Source: Clostridia bacterium | GTDB taxonomy: Bacteria; Bacillota; Clostridia; Oscillospirales; Acutalibacteraceae | Assembly (NCBI GenBank): GCA_017625095.1 | Contig: JAGALQ010000007.1 | Span: forward strand, 1-64,000 | Length of the DNA: 64,000 nucleotides | Direction of reading: 5' to 3' | Part shown: in pieces, positions 34,239 through 42,631 of the stretch | Layout: each line of letters starts with the position of its first letter | Position numbering within the stretch: position 1 is the first letter of the stretch | The notes under the pieces: model-generated | The model's database searches: none | What the model was told of the DNA's origin: nothing | What the model saw: only the letters and a program-made list of their open reading frames with translations | Position numbers and translations under genes: made by a program

Positions 34239-35375
34239 ATGGGTTTTGAAATCGATAATGAAGTTGAAAATGTAGTACAAATTAAAGTTATAGGTGTCGG
34301 CGGTGGCGGCGGCAACGCTGTTAACCGTATGGTTACAACAGGTATCAGAGGCGTTGAGTTTATTGCTATCAACACAGACAAGCAGATGCTTCTCAGCTCT
34401 CAGGCAACTCACAAAATTCAGATTGGTGAGAAAGTTACCCGCGGTATGGGCGCGGGCGGTAAGCCTGAGGTTGGCCAGAAGGCTGCAGAAGAAAGCCGCG
34501 ACATAATTTCCGATACACTCAAGGGTACAGACATGGTCTTTATCACTGCCGGTATGGGCGGCGGTACAGGAACAGGTGCTGCTCCCGTTATTGCTCAGAT
34601 CGCTAAGGATATGGGTATACTTACAGTCGGCGTTGTTACAAAGCCATTCAATTTCGAAGGTAAGCGCAGAATGACCCAGGCTGAAAACGGTATCGATACA
34701 CTCACAGAGCATGTCGACAGCCTTGTTATCATCCCCAATGAGCGTCTTCGTTTCGCAAGCGAAACAAAGATCACAATGAGCAACGCTTTCGCAAAGGCAG
34801 ACGATGTTCTTCTTCAGGGCGTTAAGAATATTTCCGAGCTTATCAAGATCCCCGGTGTTATCAACCTCGACTTCGCAGACGTTCTCTCTGTTATGAAGGA
34901 TGCAGGCCACGCACACATGGGCATCGGCTACGCAAAGGGCAAGGACAAGCCCGAGGTTGCAGCAGAGGCAGCTATCTCCAGCCCGCTTCTTGAAACATCT
35001 ATCAAGGGCGCAAAGGGTGTTATCATCAGCGTTACATCCTCTCCCGACATCGGCCTCGAGGATATCGAGATTGCCAGCGAGAAGATCAAGGATGCAGCTC
35101 ATCCCGATGCAAACATCATCTGGGGTCTCTCCTTCGACGACTCTCTTAACGATGAGCTTTATATCACTGTTATCGCTACAGGTTTCGGCTTTGCAGGCGG
35201 TATTGAGGAGCCTCCGAAGGTTGACGATCTCTTTGCTGCAGGTGTAGCTCCCATTGCTCCCGCAGCTGATGTTGTTGATATTTCTTCAAATTCTGCTCCC
35301 GCAGCATCTGCAGGCGACTCTGCAACAGGTAACAGCAACTATTACGACTTCATTGAGAACCTTTTCGGTAACTGA
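34239..35375 (+). CDS. ftsZ: Cell-division GTPase FtsZ
   Basis: 378 aa. Start at 34239 ([14 protein letters not shown]) after CAGGAGG. Tubulin-type GTPase: [17 protein letters not shown], the signature [24 protein letters not shown] replaced by [10 protein letters not shown], and NLDFADV (T7 loop, with Asp residues for GTP hydrolysis). The linker (about 330-370) is Ala/Pro-rich, and the end [12 protein letters not shown] differs from the usual DIPxF tail bound by FtsA and SepF. No ftsA lies in the cluster, which fits. Confidence 0.97.
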   Translation: MGFEIDNEVENVVQIKVIGVGGGGGNAVNRMVTTGIRGVEFIAINTDKQMLLSSQATHKIQIGEKVTRGMGAGGKPEVGQKAAEESRDIISDTLKGTDMVFITAGMGGGTGTGAAPVIAQIAKDMGILTVGVVTKPFNFEGKRRMTQAENGIDTLTEHVDSLVIIPNERLRFASETKITMSNAFAKADDVLLQGVKNISELIKIPGVINLDFADVLSVMKDAGHAHMGIGYAKGKDKPEVAAEAAISSPLLETSIKGAKGVIISVTSSPDIGLEDIEIASEKIKDAAHPDANIIWGLSFDDSLNDELYITVIATGFGFAGGIEEPPKVDDLFAAGVAPIAPAADVVDISSNSAPAASAGDSATGNSNYYDFIENLFGN

Positions 35376-35435
35376 TAAGCCGTAAGACGGAGATATATCT
35401 GAATATTCTCTTAGCTTAATTTCAATAATCGAATC

Positions 35436-35490
35436 AGCGGTGCAGTTACGAGAGAATGATTTCTTGTTATTGCGCCGCTTTTTTTATATT
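35436..35490 (+). terminator. Terminator after ftsZ
   Basis: AGCGGTGCA (35436-35444) pairs with TGCGCCGCT (35471-35479, one G-U pair) over a 26-nt loop, followed by a T-rich run. Ends the dcw transcript before folD. Confidence 0.65.
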
Positions 35491-35507
35491 TTTCGGAGGA
35501 TATAAAA

Positions 35508-36359
35508 ATGAAATTAATTGACGGTAAAGTTATTTCCGCACATATCAAACAGCAGGTTAAAGGTCAGGTTGACGAGCTTAAGGCTCAGGGCATTGAACCC
35601 TGCCTTGCTGTTATCATAGTAGGCGACGATTTTGCATCGAGAACCTATGTTAATAATAAAAAAAGAACCTGCGAAGAGGTCGGCATCAGATCGCTTGAGT
35701 TTGCTATGCCTGAGGAAACTACGCAGGATGAGTTGCTTGAACTTGTCAATAAACTCAATGCAGACGACAGTGTCAACGGTATTCTCTGTCAGCTTCCCAT
35801 TCCGAAGCACATTGATGAGAAGGTTATTCTCAATGCAATTCGTCCGGAAAAGGATGTTGACGCGTTTCATCCCGTTAATGCGGGCCACATTATGATTGGC
35901 GACTGTGTTCTCAAACCCTGCACACCTGCCGGCATTATGGAAATGCTCAAGTATGAAGGCATTGAAGTAAGCGGTAAAAACTGCGTTGTTATCGGCAGAA
36001 GCAATATCGTCGGCAAGCCTATGGCTATGCTTCTTCTCGGTGCAAGCGGTACGGTTACCGTCTGCCATTCAAGAACACAGAATCTCGCTGATATCACACG
36101 CGGCGCGGATATTCTTGTTGCTGCTGTCGGTAAGGCTAAATTTGTCACAGCCGATATGGTCAAAGAAGGCGCTGTTGTCATCGACGTCGGTATGAACAGA
36201 GATGAAGACGGAAAACGCTGCGGTGACGTTGATTTTGAAGCTGTCAAGGATAAGGCTTCTCATATTACTCCCGTTCCCGGCGGCGTAGGTCTTATGACTG
36301 TTGCAATGCTTATGCAGAACACTGTTACTGCAGCAAAAATTCAGAACAACAGAGGTTGA
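35508..36359 (+). CDS. folD: Methylenetetrahydrofolate dehydrogenase/cyclohydrolase
   Basis: 283 aa, standard. Motifs: AVIIVGDDFASRTYVNNKKRTCEEVGI (Tyr and Lys of the active site, written here as one landmark of the N-terminal domain), GILCQLPIPKHIDE, PEKDVDAFHPVN, KPCTPAGIMEMLK and the NADP loop VIGRSNIVGKPMAMLLL, then PVPGGVGLMTVAMLMQN. Interconverts one-carbon tetrahydrofolates. ATG after TCGGAGG. The GH89-like gene follows within 6 nt. Confidence 0.96.
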   Translation: MKLIDGKVISAHIKQQVKGQVDELKAQGIEPCLAVIIVGDDFASRTYVNNKKRTCEEVGIRSLEFAMPEETTQDELLELVNKLNADDSVNGILCQLPIPKHIDEKVILNAIRPEKDVDAFHPVNAGHIMIGDCVLKPCTPAGIMEMLKYEGIEVSGKNCVVIGRSNIVGKPMAMLLLGASGTVTVCHSRTQNLADITRGADILVAAVGKAKFVTADMVKEGAVVIDVGMNRDEDGKRCGDVDFEAVKDKASHITPVPGGVGLMTVAMLMQNTVTAAKIQNNRG

Positions 36360-36365
36360 TTGTTT

Positions 36366-38459
36366 ATGATAAGGTCACTTATAGACCGTTGCTCACCTGA
36401 GCTTGCGGATAATTTTATATTTGAAATTATCGGATCCGAAGACGGCAAGGATATTTTCAGCTATGAGATGTCTGAGAATAAGGTGATGCTTAAGGGTAAT
36501 TGTGCACTCAGCTTGGCTGTTGCTTATTATCATTTTATGCGTGATTGCTGCGGTGCTTATTTTACTGCAGACCATTCTCTTGCCTACGGAGATTTTGCGC
36601 TCCCTTCAGAAAAAAAAGAGGGCGTAATCAAGGGCAGATACCGCACCTGCTTTGAATATACGACGTTTTCCTGTGCTGCCTGCTGGTGGGATTGGGAGCG
36701 TTGGGAGAATGAGATCGACTTTATGGCGATGAACGGCATCAATATGCCGCTTTGTGTTGTCGGTACAGAAGCTGTCTGGATGAAGACAATGCTCGATCTC
36801 GGTATGCACGAGAACCTTGCTCTTGCAGGCATTTCGGGTCCGTCTTTCTGGGGATGGCAGCTTTCAGATTGCTTTGACGGATATCTTCCTCAGGCGACAA
36901 CGGAGAGTATTGACAAGCGTCTTGAACTGGGCAGAAAGATTGCCGACCGTGAGCGTGAGCTTGGTATGACACCTGTTATGCAGGGCTTCACGGGTTATAT
37001 ATTCCGTAACTTCATTCAGGGTAAAATCCGTGCAAGAATGAAGAAGGCGGATGAATGGTGTCTTTTTCCGTCACAGTATCAGATTTCCGTGCGTGATACG
37101 ACGTTCCACAAAATCGGAAGCATCTTCTATAAAAATCAGTATCTTCTCCTTGGTGAAGCAAAATATTTTCTTGCTGATCCTTTTGGTGCCCACGCACCTG
37201 CAAAGAATGACAGCGGATTTATGTCGGGTCTCGGCACGGCTGTATATCAGCTTATTTCGGCGCAGAGTGACGACAGCGTATGGCTTGTACATTCTTCGTG
37301 TGCGGTGCCTGCGATGCTCAGGGGAATTCCCAAGGACAGAATTATTATTGTCGATGACAGTAACAAATTCCTTGATGAAAACCTCGAAGGCTTTAATATG
37401 ATTGTCGGCACACGCTTCAACAATTGTGATGTCACTTCAATTCACGGTGATATTTCAGCTGTTTCCGGTGCTGAGTACGATAAGATTTCGGCAAAGAATC
37501 CTTCCGTTTGCGGTATAGGTTCTTTTTCTGACGGTGCTTATTCCAATGAAACATTCCGTCAGTATGTGCTTGCGTGTATGAGTGATGATGGTGACGTGGA
37601 TGCGTGGCTTAAAAAACACGTTGCCAACCGTTACCGTACCGACAGCAGTGCCGCTTTTGAGGCAATGAATCTGCTCAAATCAAGCTGTTGGAGAAGCGGT
37701 CAGCCCTCAAGAGAGCATGGCAGCGCAATATGCACACGTCCCGCAACTCTTTTGCGTCACACTTCAATCGGTGACAGCGGAAATGATATTGAATACAGCA
37801 TTTTCGATGTCTTTGCAGCTGCAGAAAAGCTGCTGGAAGCCAAGGGTACGACCTATGAATATGAACTTGATGTTTGTGATGTGCTTCGTCAGGCTTTGAG
37901 TGACCTTGCAAACGTTGTGTGTAAGAAAGCGCTTGACGGCTATAAAAACAAAGACGTTCACGCTTTTGAAGAGAATACAAATCTTTTCCTCGGCATTGTT
38001 GAAGATATCGACAGACTGCTTCTTACCAAAAAGGAGTTTTCACTGCCGCATTATCTCTCACTTGCGCGTGAAGCAGGTGTAAACGATACGGAAAAGCAGA
38101 ATTACGAGATTAACGTGCTGTCACAGGTCAGTATTTTCGGACCAGTCAAAGATACCGTTATGTATGATTGCTGCTGGAAGGAGTGGGGCGGTATGCTCAC
38201 GTCCTTCTATGCGCTGCGTTGGAGAGCACTTTTTGAGATTCTTGCATCTTCTTTCAAAAAGCTCAGACGTATTCCCGAAAAGACAAAGAAACAGGTTTAT
38301 GACCGTGACCTTTATCTTGGCAGTGAGTTCGGTGGAAGTCTTTCAAGAGTCGAAAAAGAGTGGATTGCGACATATACGCCCGACAATGAATCGGTCGGCA
38401 AAGAAAACACGGTTGATGTCGCAAATGAGCTTGTGAGCAAATACAGGGCAAATTTTTAA
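36366..38459 (+). CDS. GH89 (alpha-N-acetylglucosaminidase)-like protein, probably without the catalytic glutamates
   Basis: 697 aa, ATG at 36366 after AGAGG. The fold is recognisable from YHFMRDCCGAYFT, then WWDWERWENEIDFMAMNGIN, EAVWMKTML and GPSFWGWQ, all typical of NAGLU/GH89 proteins. In active members, catalytic Glu residues sit in a FNEM-type and an APEG-type motif. Here the matching places read FGAH (residues 273-276) and FSDG (Asp389), so both acids seem to be replaced. There is no signal peptide, so it is cytoplasmic. It may be a binding or regulatory pseudoenzyme, or a divergent hydrolase. Co-directional with folD, likely one transcript, ended by a strong terminator. Confidence 0.72.
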   Translation: MIRSLIDRCSPELADNFIFEIIGSEDGKDIFSYEMSENKVMLKGNCALSLAVAYYHFMRDCCGAYFTADHSLAYGDFALPSEKKEGVIKGRYRTCFEYTTFSCAACWWDWERWENEIDFMAMNGINMPLCVVGTEAVWMKTMLDLGMHENLALAGISGPSFWGWQLSDCFDGYLPQATTESIDKRLELGRKIADRERELGMTPVMQGFTGYIFRNFIQGKIRARMKKADEWCLFPSQYQISVRDTTFHKIGSIFYKNQYLLLGEAKYFLADPFGAHAPAKNDSGFMSGLGTAVYQLISAQSDDSVWLVHSSCAVPAMLRGIPKDRIIIVDDSNKFLDENLEGFNMIVGTRFNNCDVTSIHGDISAVSGAEYDKISAKNPSVCGIGSFSDGAYSNETFRQYVLACMSDDGDVDAWLKKHVANRYRTDSSAAFEAMNLLKSSCWRSGQPSREHGSAICTRPATLLRHTSIGDSGNDIEYSIFDVFAAAEKLLEAKGTTYEYELDVCDVLRQALSDLANVVCKKALDGYKNKDVHAFEENTNLFLGIVEDIDRLLLTKKEFSLPHYLSLAREAGVNDTEKQNYEINVLSQVSIFGPVKDTVMYDCCWKEWGGMLTSFYALRWRALFEILASSFKKLRRIPEKTKKQVYDRDLYLGSEFGGSLSRVEKEWIATYTPDNESVGKENTVDVANELVSKYRANF

Positions 38460-38488
38460 TATTTTGCCTATAAAACCGTAAAAACAGT

Positions 38489-38523
38489 AAAAGGACTTTC
38501 GGAAAAACCGAAAGTCCTTTTTT
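38489..38523. terminator. Bidirectional terminator
   Basis: AAAGGACTTTCGG and CCGAAAGTCCTTT form a 13-bp stem over AAAAA, with A and T runs on both sides. It serves the GH89-like gene and the convergent EamA gene. Confidence 0.8.
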
Positions 38524-38535
38524 GATGCCGAATTT

Positions 38536-39432
38536 TTAATATTTTGAGGTGCTTTTGTGCGGCTTATGCGGCAGATTTAGTATAACTGCGCTCATAAGTA
38601 CAAGTGTTATGCCGATAACGGTTGCTGTGCTGAGCTTTTCCTCAAGGACAAAAACGCCGATTAATGTTGCGACGGCAGGCTCTATTGTAGCGGTTATGTT
38701 TGCTTTTCCTGCATCAATGTATTTTAATCCGCATGTGAAACAAACGTAGGGGATAACACTTGTTATTATTCCGAATACCGCAGGCATTGCAGCAGCTTTT
38801 GCTGATGATGATACGGTTGTCAGCAAAGATCCGATATCGCACAGGGGTATAAGCACCAATGTTGCTGTGAGAAATGTGTAAAAGGTGAAGGTGAGTGGCG
38901 AACAGTGTTTCAGACCGATTTTTGTGAAAATACTATACATACCGTAAGTGAAACCCGAAGCAATTCCAAGAAAAACGGCAGCAGGGGTGAGTGTTGCGGC
39001 TGAGTCTGCTATGCCTGAAACAAGTATGCACCCCGTAAATGCGGTTATAAGAGCGATGATTTTCAAAGGAGTTATTTTCTCTTTGAATAATACCGCGGAT
39101 ATAAGCGTTACGAATATGGGTGAGGTATATAGCAGCGTTGCGGCAATGCTGATTGAGCCTGCCATAATTGCGCTTGTGTAACAGTGTTGAAAAAGCACTA
39201 CGCTGATTAAACCTGCAAGTATGAATATCAGAATGTCTTTGATTCTGATTTTAAGCTTATTTCTGTCAAAGATAAGCAGATAAACAAATAACACGGCTGC
39301 GGTTATTGAGGCGCGTATAAACACAAGCTGTAGAGTTGAAAAACCGAGTTCTGTCATTCTTCGGGTGAATAAACCCATTGTGCCCCAGAGCGCAGCAGCA
39401 ATTACAATCAGCAGGGGAGAGAACTTTTTCAT
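38536..39432 (-). CDS. EamA/DMT-family transporter
   Basis: 298 aa, ten hydrophobic segments in two EamA repeats. Start ATG at 39432 (MKKFSPLLIVIAAALWGTMG), overlapping the ybaK stop. Family phrases AALWGTMGLFTRRM, the start of the second repeat (AVFLGIASGFTYGMYSIFTK) and the end EPAVATLIGVFVLEEKLS. Likely exporter or importer of small metabolites; substrate unknown. Last of three minus-strand genes (exoA-ybaK-eamA). Confidence 0.88.
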   Translation of the reverse strand: MKKFSPLLIVIAAALWGTMGLFTRRMTELGFSTLQLVFIRASITAAVLFVYLLIFDRNKLKIRIKDILIFILAGLISVVLFQHCYTSAIMAGSISIAATLLYTSPIFVTLISAVLFKEKITPLKIIALITAFTGCILVSGIADSAATLTPAAVFLGIASGFTYGMYSIFTKIGLKHCSPLTFTFYTFLTATLVLIPLCDIGSLLTTVSSSAKAAAMPAVFGIITSVIPYVCFTCGLKYIDAGKANITATIEPAVATLIGVFVLEEKLSTATVIGITLVLMSAVILNLPHKPHKSTSKY

Positions 39433-39908
39433 TCTGCATCCTGCCAGGCTTTGCATACATCGACCCATTCTGCATCTGTGCAGAGTGATTCGAGCTCGGG
39501 GATATTCAGTTCAACCGCACTGTTTGAGCTGCCTGCGGCAGGGTATACGATATCGAAACGCTTGAGTGAAACATCAAGATATATACTTACACCGTCGTTT
39601 ACCGCAAACGGGCATACGCCGCCGACTGCGTGACCGACAAGCTCGATAACTTCGTCAGGTGTGAGCATTTTTGCCTTTGCGCCGAAACGGGCCTTGTATT
39701 TTGCGTTGTCTACCTTTGCGTCACCTGCGGCGACGATAAGTATAGGCTTTGAGTTGAGCATAAATGACAGCGTTTTTGCAATCCTCTTGCCCTCACAGCC
39801 GAGTGCCTGGGCGGCAAGCTCGACGGTTGCGCTTGATACGTCAAATTCCTTGATTCTTGCTGCCATTCCTCTTTCTGCAAGATAAGGACGTACTCTTTCA
39901 ATTGACAT
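39429..39908 (-). CDS. YbaK/EbsC-family deacylase
   Basis: 159 aa. Matches the YbaK/ProX aminoacyl-tRNA deacylase fold: RIAKTLSFMLNSKPILIVAAGDAKVD (with the conserved Lys), MLTPDEVIELVGHAVGGVCPFAV and VYPAAGSSNSAVEL. Members hydrolyse mischarged tRNAs, typically Cys-tRNA(Pro), although some have other substrates. Lies 14 nt after exoA and overlaps eamA by 4 bp. Confidence 0.88.
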   Translation of the reverse strand: MSIERVRPYLAERGMAARIKEFDVSSATVELAAQALGCEGKRIAKTLSFMLNSKPILIVAAGDAKVDNAKYKARFGAKAKMLTPDEVIELVGHAVGGVCPFAVNDGVSIYLDVSLKRFDIVYPAAGSSNSAVELNIPELESLCTDAEWVDVCKAWQDAE

Positions 39909-39922
39909 CGTTGTGTTTCTCC

Positions 39923-40678
39923 TTAAAAATCGATTTCAACTTCTACCGGGCAATGATCCGAGCCGAAGATGTCGCTGTGGATTTTTGCTCCTTTAAGCAG
40001 GTTGTCTGCGCTGCTGCTGACAAGAAAATAGTCTATACGCCAACCGACGTTTTTGGCTCTTGCCTGAAAACGGTAGCTCCACCAGGAGTAAGCGTTTTCA
40101 AGGTCGGGGTAGAAATAGCGGAATGTGTCCGTGAAGCCTGCGCCGAGAAGTAATTCAAACTTGCCTCTTTCTTCGTCGGTGAATCCGGGATTGCGGCGGT
40201 TGGTTTTCGGATTTTTAAGGTCGATTTCTTTGTGCGCAACGTTCATATCGCCGCATACAACAACGTGCTTGTCTTTTGCGAGGGATACGAGATACTCTCT
40301 GAAATCGTCTTCCCATTCCATTCTGTAATCAAGTCTGCGAAGCTCGTCCTGTGAGTTGGGGGTGTAGACGCAGACAAAATAGAACTTGTCAAACTCAAGT
40401 GTTATGACTCTTCCTTCGTGGTCGTGCTTTTCGATATCTATGCCGTAAAATACGCTTATCGGCTCCTGTTTTGTGAAAACGGCAGTGCCCGAGTAGCCTT
40501 TCTTTTCGGCGTAGTTCCAGTACTGATGATATCCGTCGGGATGATAGTCAATCTGACCGAGCTGAAGCTTGGTTTCCTGAACGCAGAATATGTCAGCGTC
40601 CAGATTTCTGAATATGTCATCAAAGCCTTTTGTCATACAGGCTCTGAGTCCGTTTACGTTCCAGGATACAAATTTCAT
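39923..40678 (-). CDS. exoA: Exodeoxyribonuclease III
   Basis: 251 aa. Start MKFVSWNVNGLRACM at 40678, GAGAGGTG upstream. Exonuclease-endonuclease-phosphatase fold: SWNVNGLR, FCVQETKL (metal-binding Glu), VCGDMNVAHKEIDLKNPKTN (catalytic Asp and Asn), SWWSYRFQARAKNVGWRIDYFL in two phrases, and GSDHCPVE at the end (catalytic His). AP endonuclease in base excision repair. First gene of its operon. Confidence 0.95.
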   Translation of the reverse strand: MKFVSWNVNGLRACMTKGFDDIFRNLDADIFCVQETKLQLGQIDYHPDGYHQYWNYAEKKGYSGTAVFTKQEPISVFYGIDIEKHDHEGRVITLEFDKFYFVCVYTPNSQDELRRLDYRMEWEDDFREYLVSLAKDKHVVVCGDMNVAHKEIDLKNPKTNRRNPGFTDEERGKFELLLGAGFTDTFRYFYPDLENAYSWWSYRFQARAKNVGWRIDYFLVSSSADNLLKGAKIHSDIFGSDHCPVEVEIDF

Positions 40679-40710
40679 AAGTTGCACCTCTCAGCAGAAA
40701 AATTGATATT

Positions 40711-40739
40711 AGTTTATCACATTTATTGCTTTATTTCAA
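40711..40739 (-). promoter_or_regulatory. Promoter for exoA-ybaK-eamA
   Basis: Minus-strand TTGAAA (40739-40734), 17 bp, TAAACT (40716-40711). Confidence 0.5.
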
Positions 40740-40760
40740 CTGAAAAGAGCGTTTTTTATG

Positions 40761-40789
40761 TTGCTTTTTTATGTTCGCTATGTTATAAT
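40761..40789 (+). promoter_or_regulatory. Promoter for the CPBP protease gene
   Basis: TTGCTT (40761-40766), 17 bp, TATAAT (40784-40789) in TGTTATAAT context. Divergent from the exoA promoter. Confidence 0.65.
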
Positions 40790-40857
40790 AGCTTCGTGTT
40801 ATATAATAGATATATATTATATTATTTTTATGCGTTATTATTTAAGGAGGTGGCGAT

Positions 40858-41817
40858 ATGTATCAGCAGGAAATGTTATATGCTCAGTCTGCGGATGAGA
40901 TGTATCGTGCACTTCGCAAGCACAGTGCCCGTGTGGGCTTGTGCCTGATTGCCGGATTTGCCATTCAGGAAATAAGCGTTGTGCTTCTGCATCTTTTCGG
41001 ATTTGGCAGCATACTTGAAAACAACCTTTCTTTTCAATACGCTGTTTCTATTCTGATTCTTACTGTATTTGCGATGATGATGCCGTTTTTGTTATACAGC
41101 CTGCGCAAGGGCAGACTGTCGTACATCAAGGCATTACCGTTTCATTCGGATCTGCCTTCCGGTAAAATGCTTTTGCTTGTTGCAATGGGCTTTGGTTTGT
41201 GCATAGTTGTAAATGGCGTATCCGGTACAATAGGCATCTTCTTTTCTTCAGTGGGTATAGAGGGTGAAGTGCCCGAACTGCCTGTTTCTCAAAATGCCCT
41301 TGACGTTTTTATGAATTTTGTTGCATCTGCTGCGGTTGCTCCTCTTGTTGAAGAGTTTATTTTCCGAGGTGTGATTATGCAGCCGCTACGCCGTTACGGC
41401 GACCGTTTTGCAATTGTTGCCAGCGCTGCTGTTTTCGGAATTGCGCACGGCAGACCTACCAATATCATTTTTGCTTTTTTATCGGGTGTTATAATAGGCT
41501 GTGCGGTTGTTTATTCCCGCAGCATCTGGGTGGGCGTAATAATCCACTCGCTCAATAACCTTTTTTCAACTCTTTTTATCGAATTTGACAGCGTTGCTTC
41601 CGAGTTTTCAAATTTTGTGTATTTGATTGCATGCATCGTCATATCAATAGTCGGTGTGGTTGCTTTTATTATTTACGGCATTAAGTATGGTCTGCGTATG
41701 AAGCGCGACACTTCGGGGCTCAGCGTACGCAGAAAGCTTCGCGGCTTCTTTTTTACGGTGCCGATGATATTAGCTGTAATTTATTATTCCGTCAATATTA
41801 TCAGAAATCTCGGTTAA
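40858..41817 (+). CDS. CPBP-family intramembrane metalloprotease
   Basis: 319 aa, about eight membrane helices. ATG after AAGGAGGTGGCGAT. CPBP (Abi/Rce1) motifs: EEFIFRGVIMQPLRR (EExxxR), FGIAHG (FxxxH) and HSLNNLFS (HxxxN), all catalytic in this family. Family members process peptides or proteins in the membrane, some linked to bacteriocin immunity. A Lys/Arg-rich patch precedes the last helix. tadA starts 19 nt after its stop. Confidence 0.88.
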   Translation: MYQQEMLYAQSADEMYRALRKHSARVGLCLIAGFAIQEISVVLLHLFGFGSILENNLSFQYAVSILILTVFAMMMPFLLYSLRKGRLSYIKALPFHSDLPSGKMLLLVAMGFGLCIVVNGVSGTIGIFFSSVGIEGEVPELPVSQNALDVFMNFVASAAVAPLVEEFIFRGVIMQPLRRYGDRFAIVASAAVFGIAHGRPTNIIFAFLSGVIIGCAVVYSRSIWVGVIIHSLNNLFSTLFIEFDSVASEFSNFVYLIACIVISIVGVVAFIIYGIKYGLRMKRDTSGLSVRRKLRGFFFTVPMILAVIYYSVNIIRNLG

Positions 41818-41836
41818 CGGACAGGAAGGGGATATT

Positions 41837-42355
41837 ATGTCAGACAGTGACTCAATGATCCGGGCGATTGAGCTTGCAAAGCAGGCAGCTCTTCTCGATG
41901 AAGTTCCCGTAGGTGCGGTTGTAACGCACAACGGCGTAATTGTCGGTGAAGGCTTCAATCGCCGTGAAACAGGCAAAAACGCACTGGCACACGCTGAAAT
42001 TGAAGCTATAAATATGGCGTGTAAAACACTTGGCGGCTGGCGACTTGCAGAGTGTGAAATGTTCGTTACACTTGAGCCTTGCCCTATGTGCACGGGTGCA
42101 ATCATCAATTCGCGAGTCAAACGGGTTGTTTTCGGTGCTTACGACTATAAGTCGGGCTCTATGGGCAGTGTTGTTAACCTTTGTGATCTGCCTTATAACA
42201 GCAAGCCTAAAATTGAAGGCGGCTTTATGCAGGACGAGTGTGCAACACTTCTGACTGAATTCTTTGCCGCACTTCGTGTCCGCAAGGCAGAGCAAAAGAA
42301 GAAAAGAAAAGAGGAGCTGAGCGTATGTACCTGCACCTCGGACAAGACACTGTAA
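41837..42355 (+). CDS. tadA: tRNA-specific adenosine deaminase
   Basis: 172 aa. Zinc deaminase motifs HAEIEAIN (His-Ala-Glu) and PCPMCTGAI (two Cys ligands). Converts A34 to inosine in tRNA-Arg(ACG). The C-terminal 25 residues are a Lys/Arg-rich tail ending CTCTSDKTL that overlaps the next gene by 31 bp. ATG after AGGAAGGGG. Confidence 0.93.
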   Translation: MSDSDSMIRAIELAKQAALLDEVPVGAVVTHNGVIVGEGFNRRETGKNALAHAEIEAINMACKTLGGWRLAECEMFVTLEPCPMCTGAIINSRVKRVVFGAYDYKSGSMGSVVNLCDLPYNSKPKIEGGFMQDECATLLTEFFAALRVRKAEQKKKRKEELSVCTCTSDKTL

Positions 42356-42612
42356 TCACTTACGAAGAAATTCTCGGCATTTTTGACCTTGAGGCAACAA
42401 CGGTCTCAAAAGCTACCAGGGATTATCTTGCGGCTGCAACAAAAGGCGGCAGGATAGTCAACGTCAGCTTTGATCTGCCGAAATCATTCGTTGTATGTCG
42501 CAATAAAGACGGCAGCACAACGGTTTATATATCGCCGATATCTCCGTCAACACTTCTCAAGCGAAGCAAAATCGGTCTTAAAACCGCTGAGAAAAAGACG
42601 GACATCAAATAA
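42325..42612 (+). CDS. RemB-like (DUF370) regulator
   Basis: 95 aa. Starts [21 protein letters not shown], followed by [20 protein letters not shown], which matches RemB/YaaB of Bacillus, a DUF370 protein encoded upstream of gyrB and related to RemA, a DNA-binding regulator of matrix genes. Here too it lies directly before gyrB, supporting the call. ATG after GAGGAG inside tadA. Confidence 0.82.
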   Translation: MYLHLGQDTVITYEEILGIFDLEATTVSKATRDYLAAATKGGRIVNVSFDLPKSFVVCRNKDGSTTVYISPISPSTLLKRSKIGLKTAEKKTDIK

Positions 42613-42631
42613 AAACAGGAGGAAGTTAGTT

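Noticed and set aside
35376-35507. Riboswitch ahead of folD
   Set aside because: The only clear structure is a terminator belonging to ftsZ; no conserved THF or other riboswitch core was recognised.
42470-42631. Upstream extension of gyrB
   Set aside because: It lies inside the RemB-like gene; TTG 42632 has an AGGAGG 8 nt before it and the protein then has a normal beginning.
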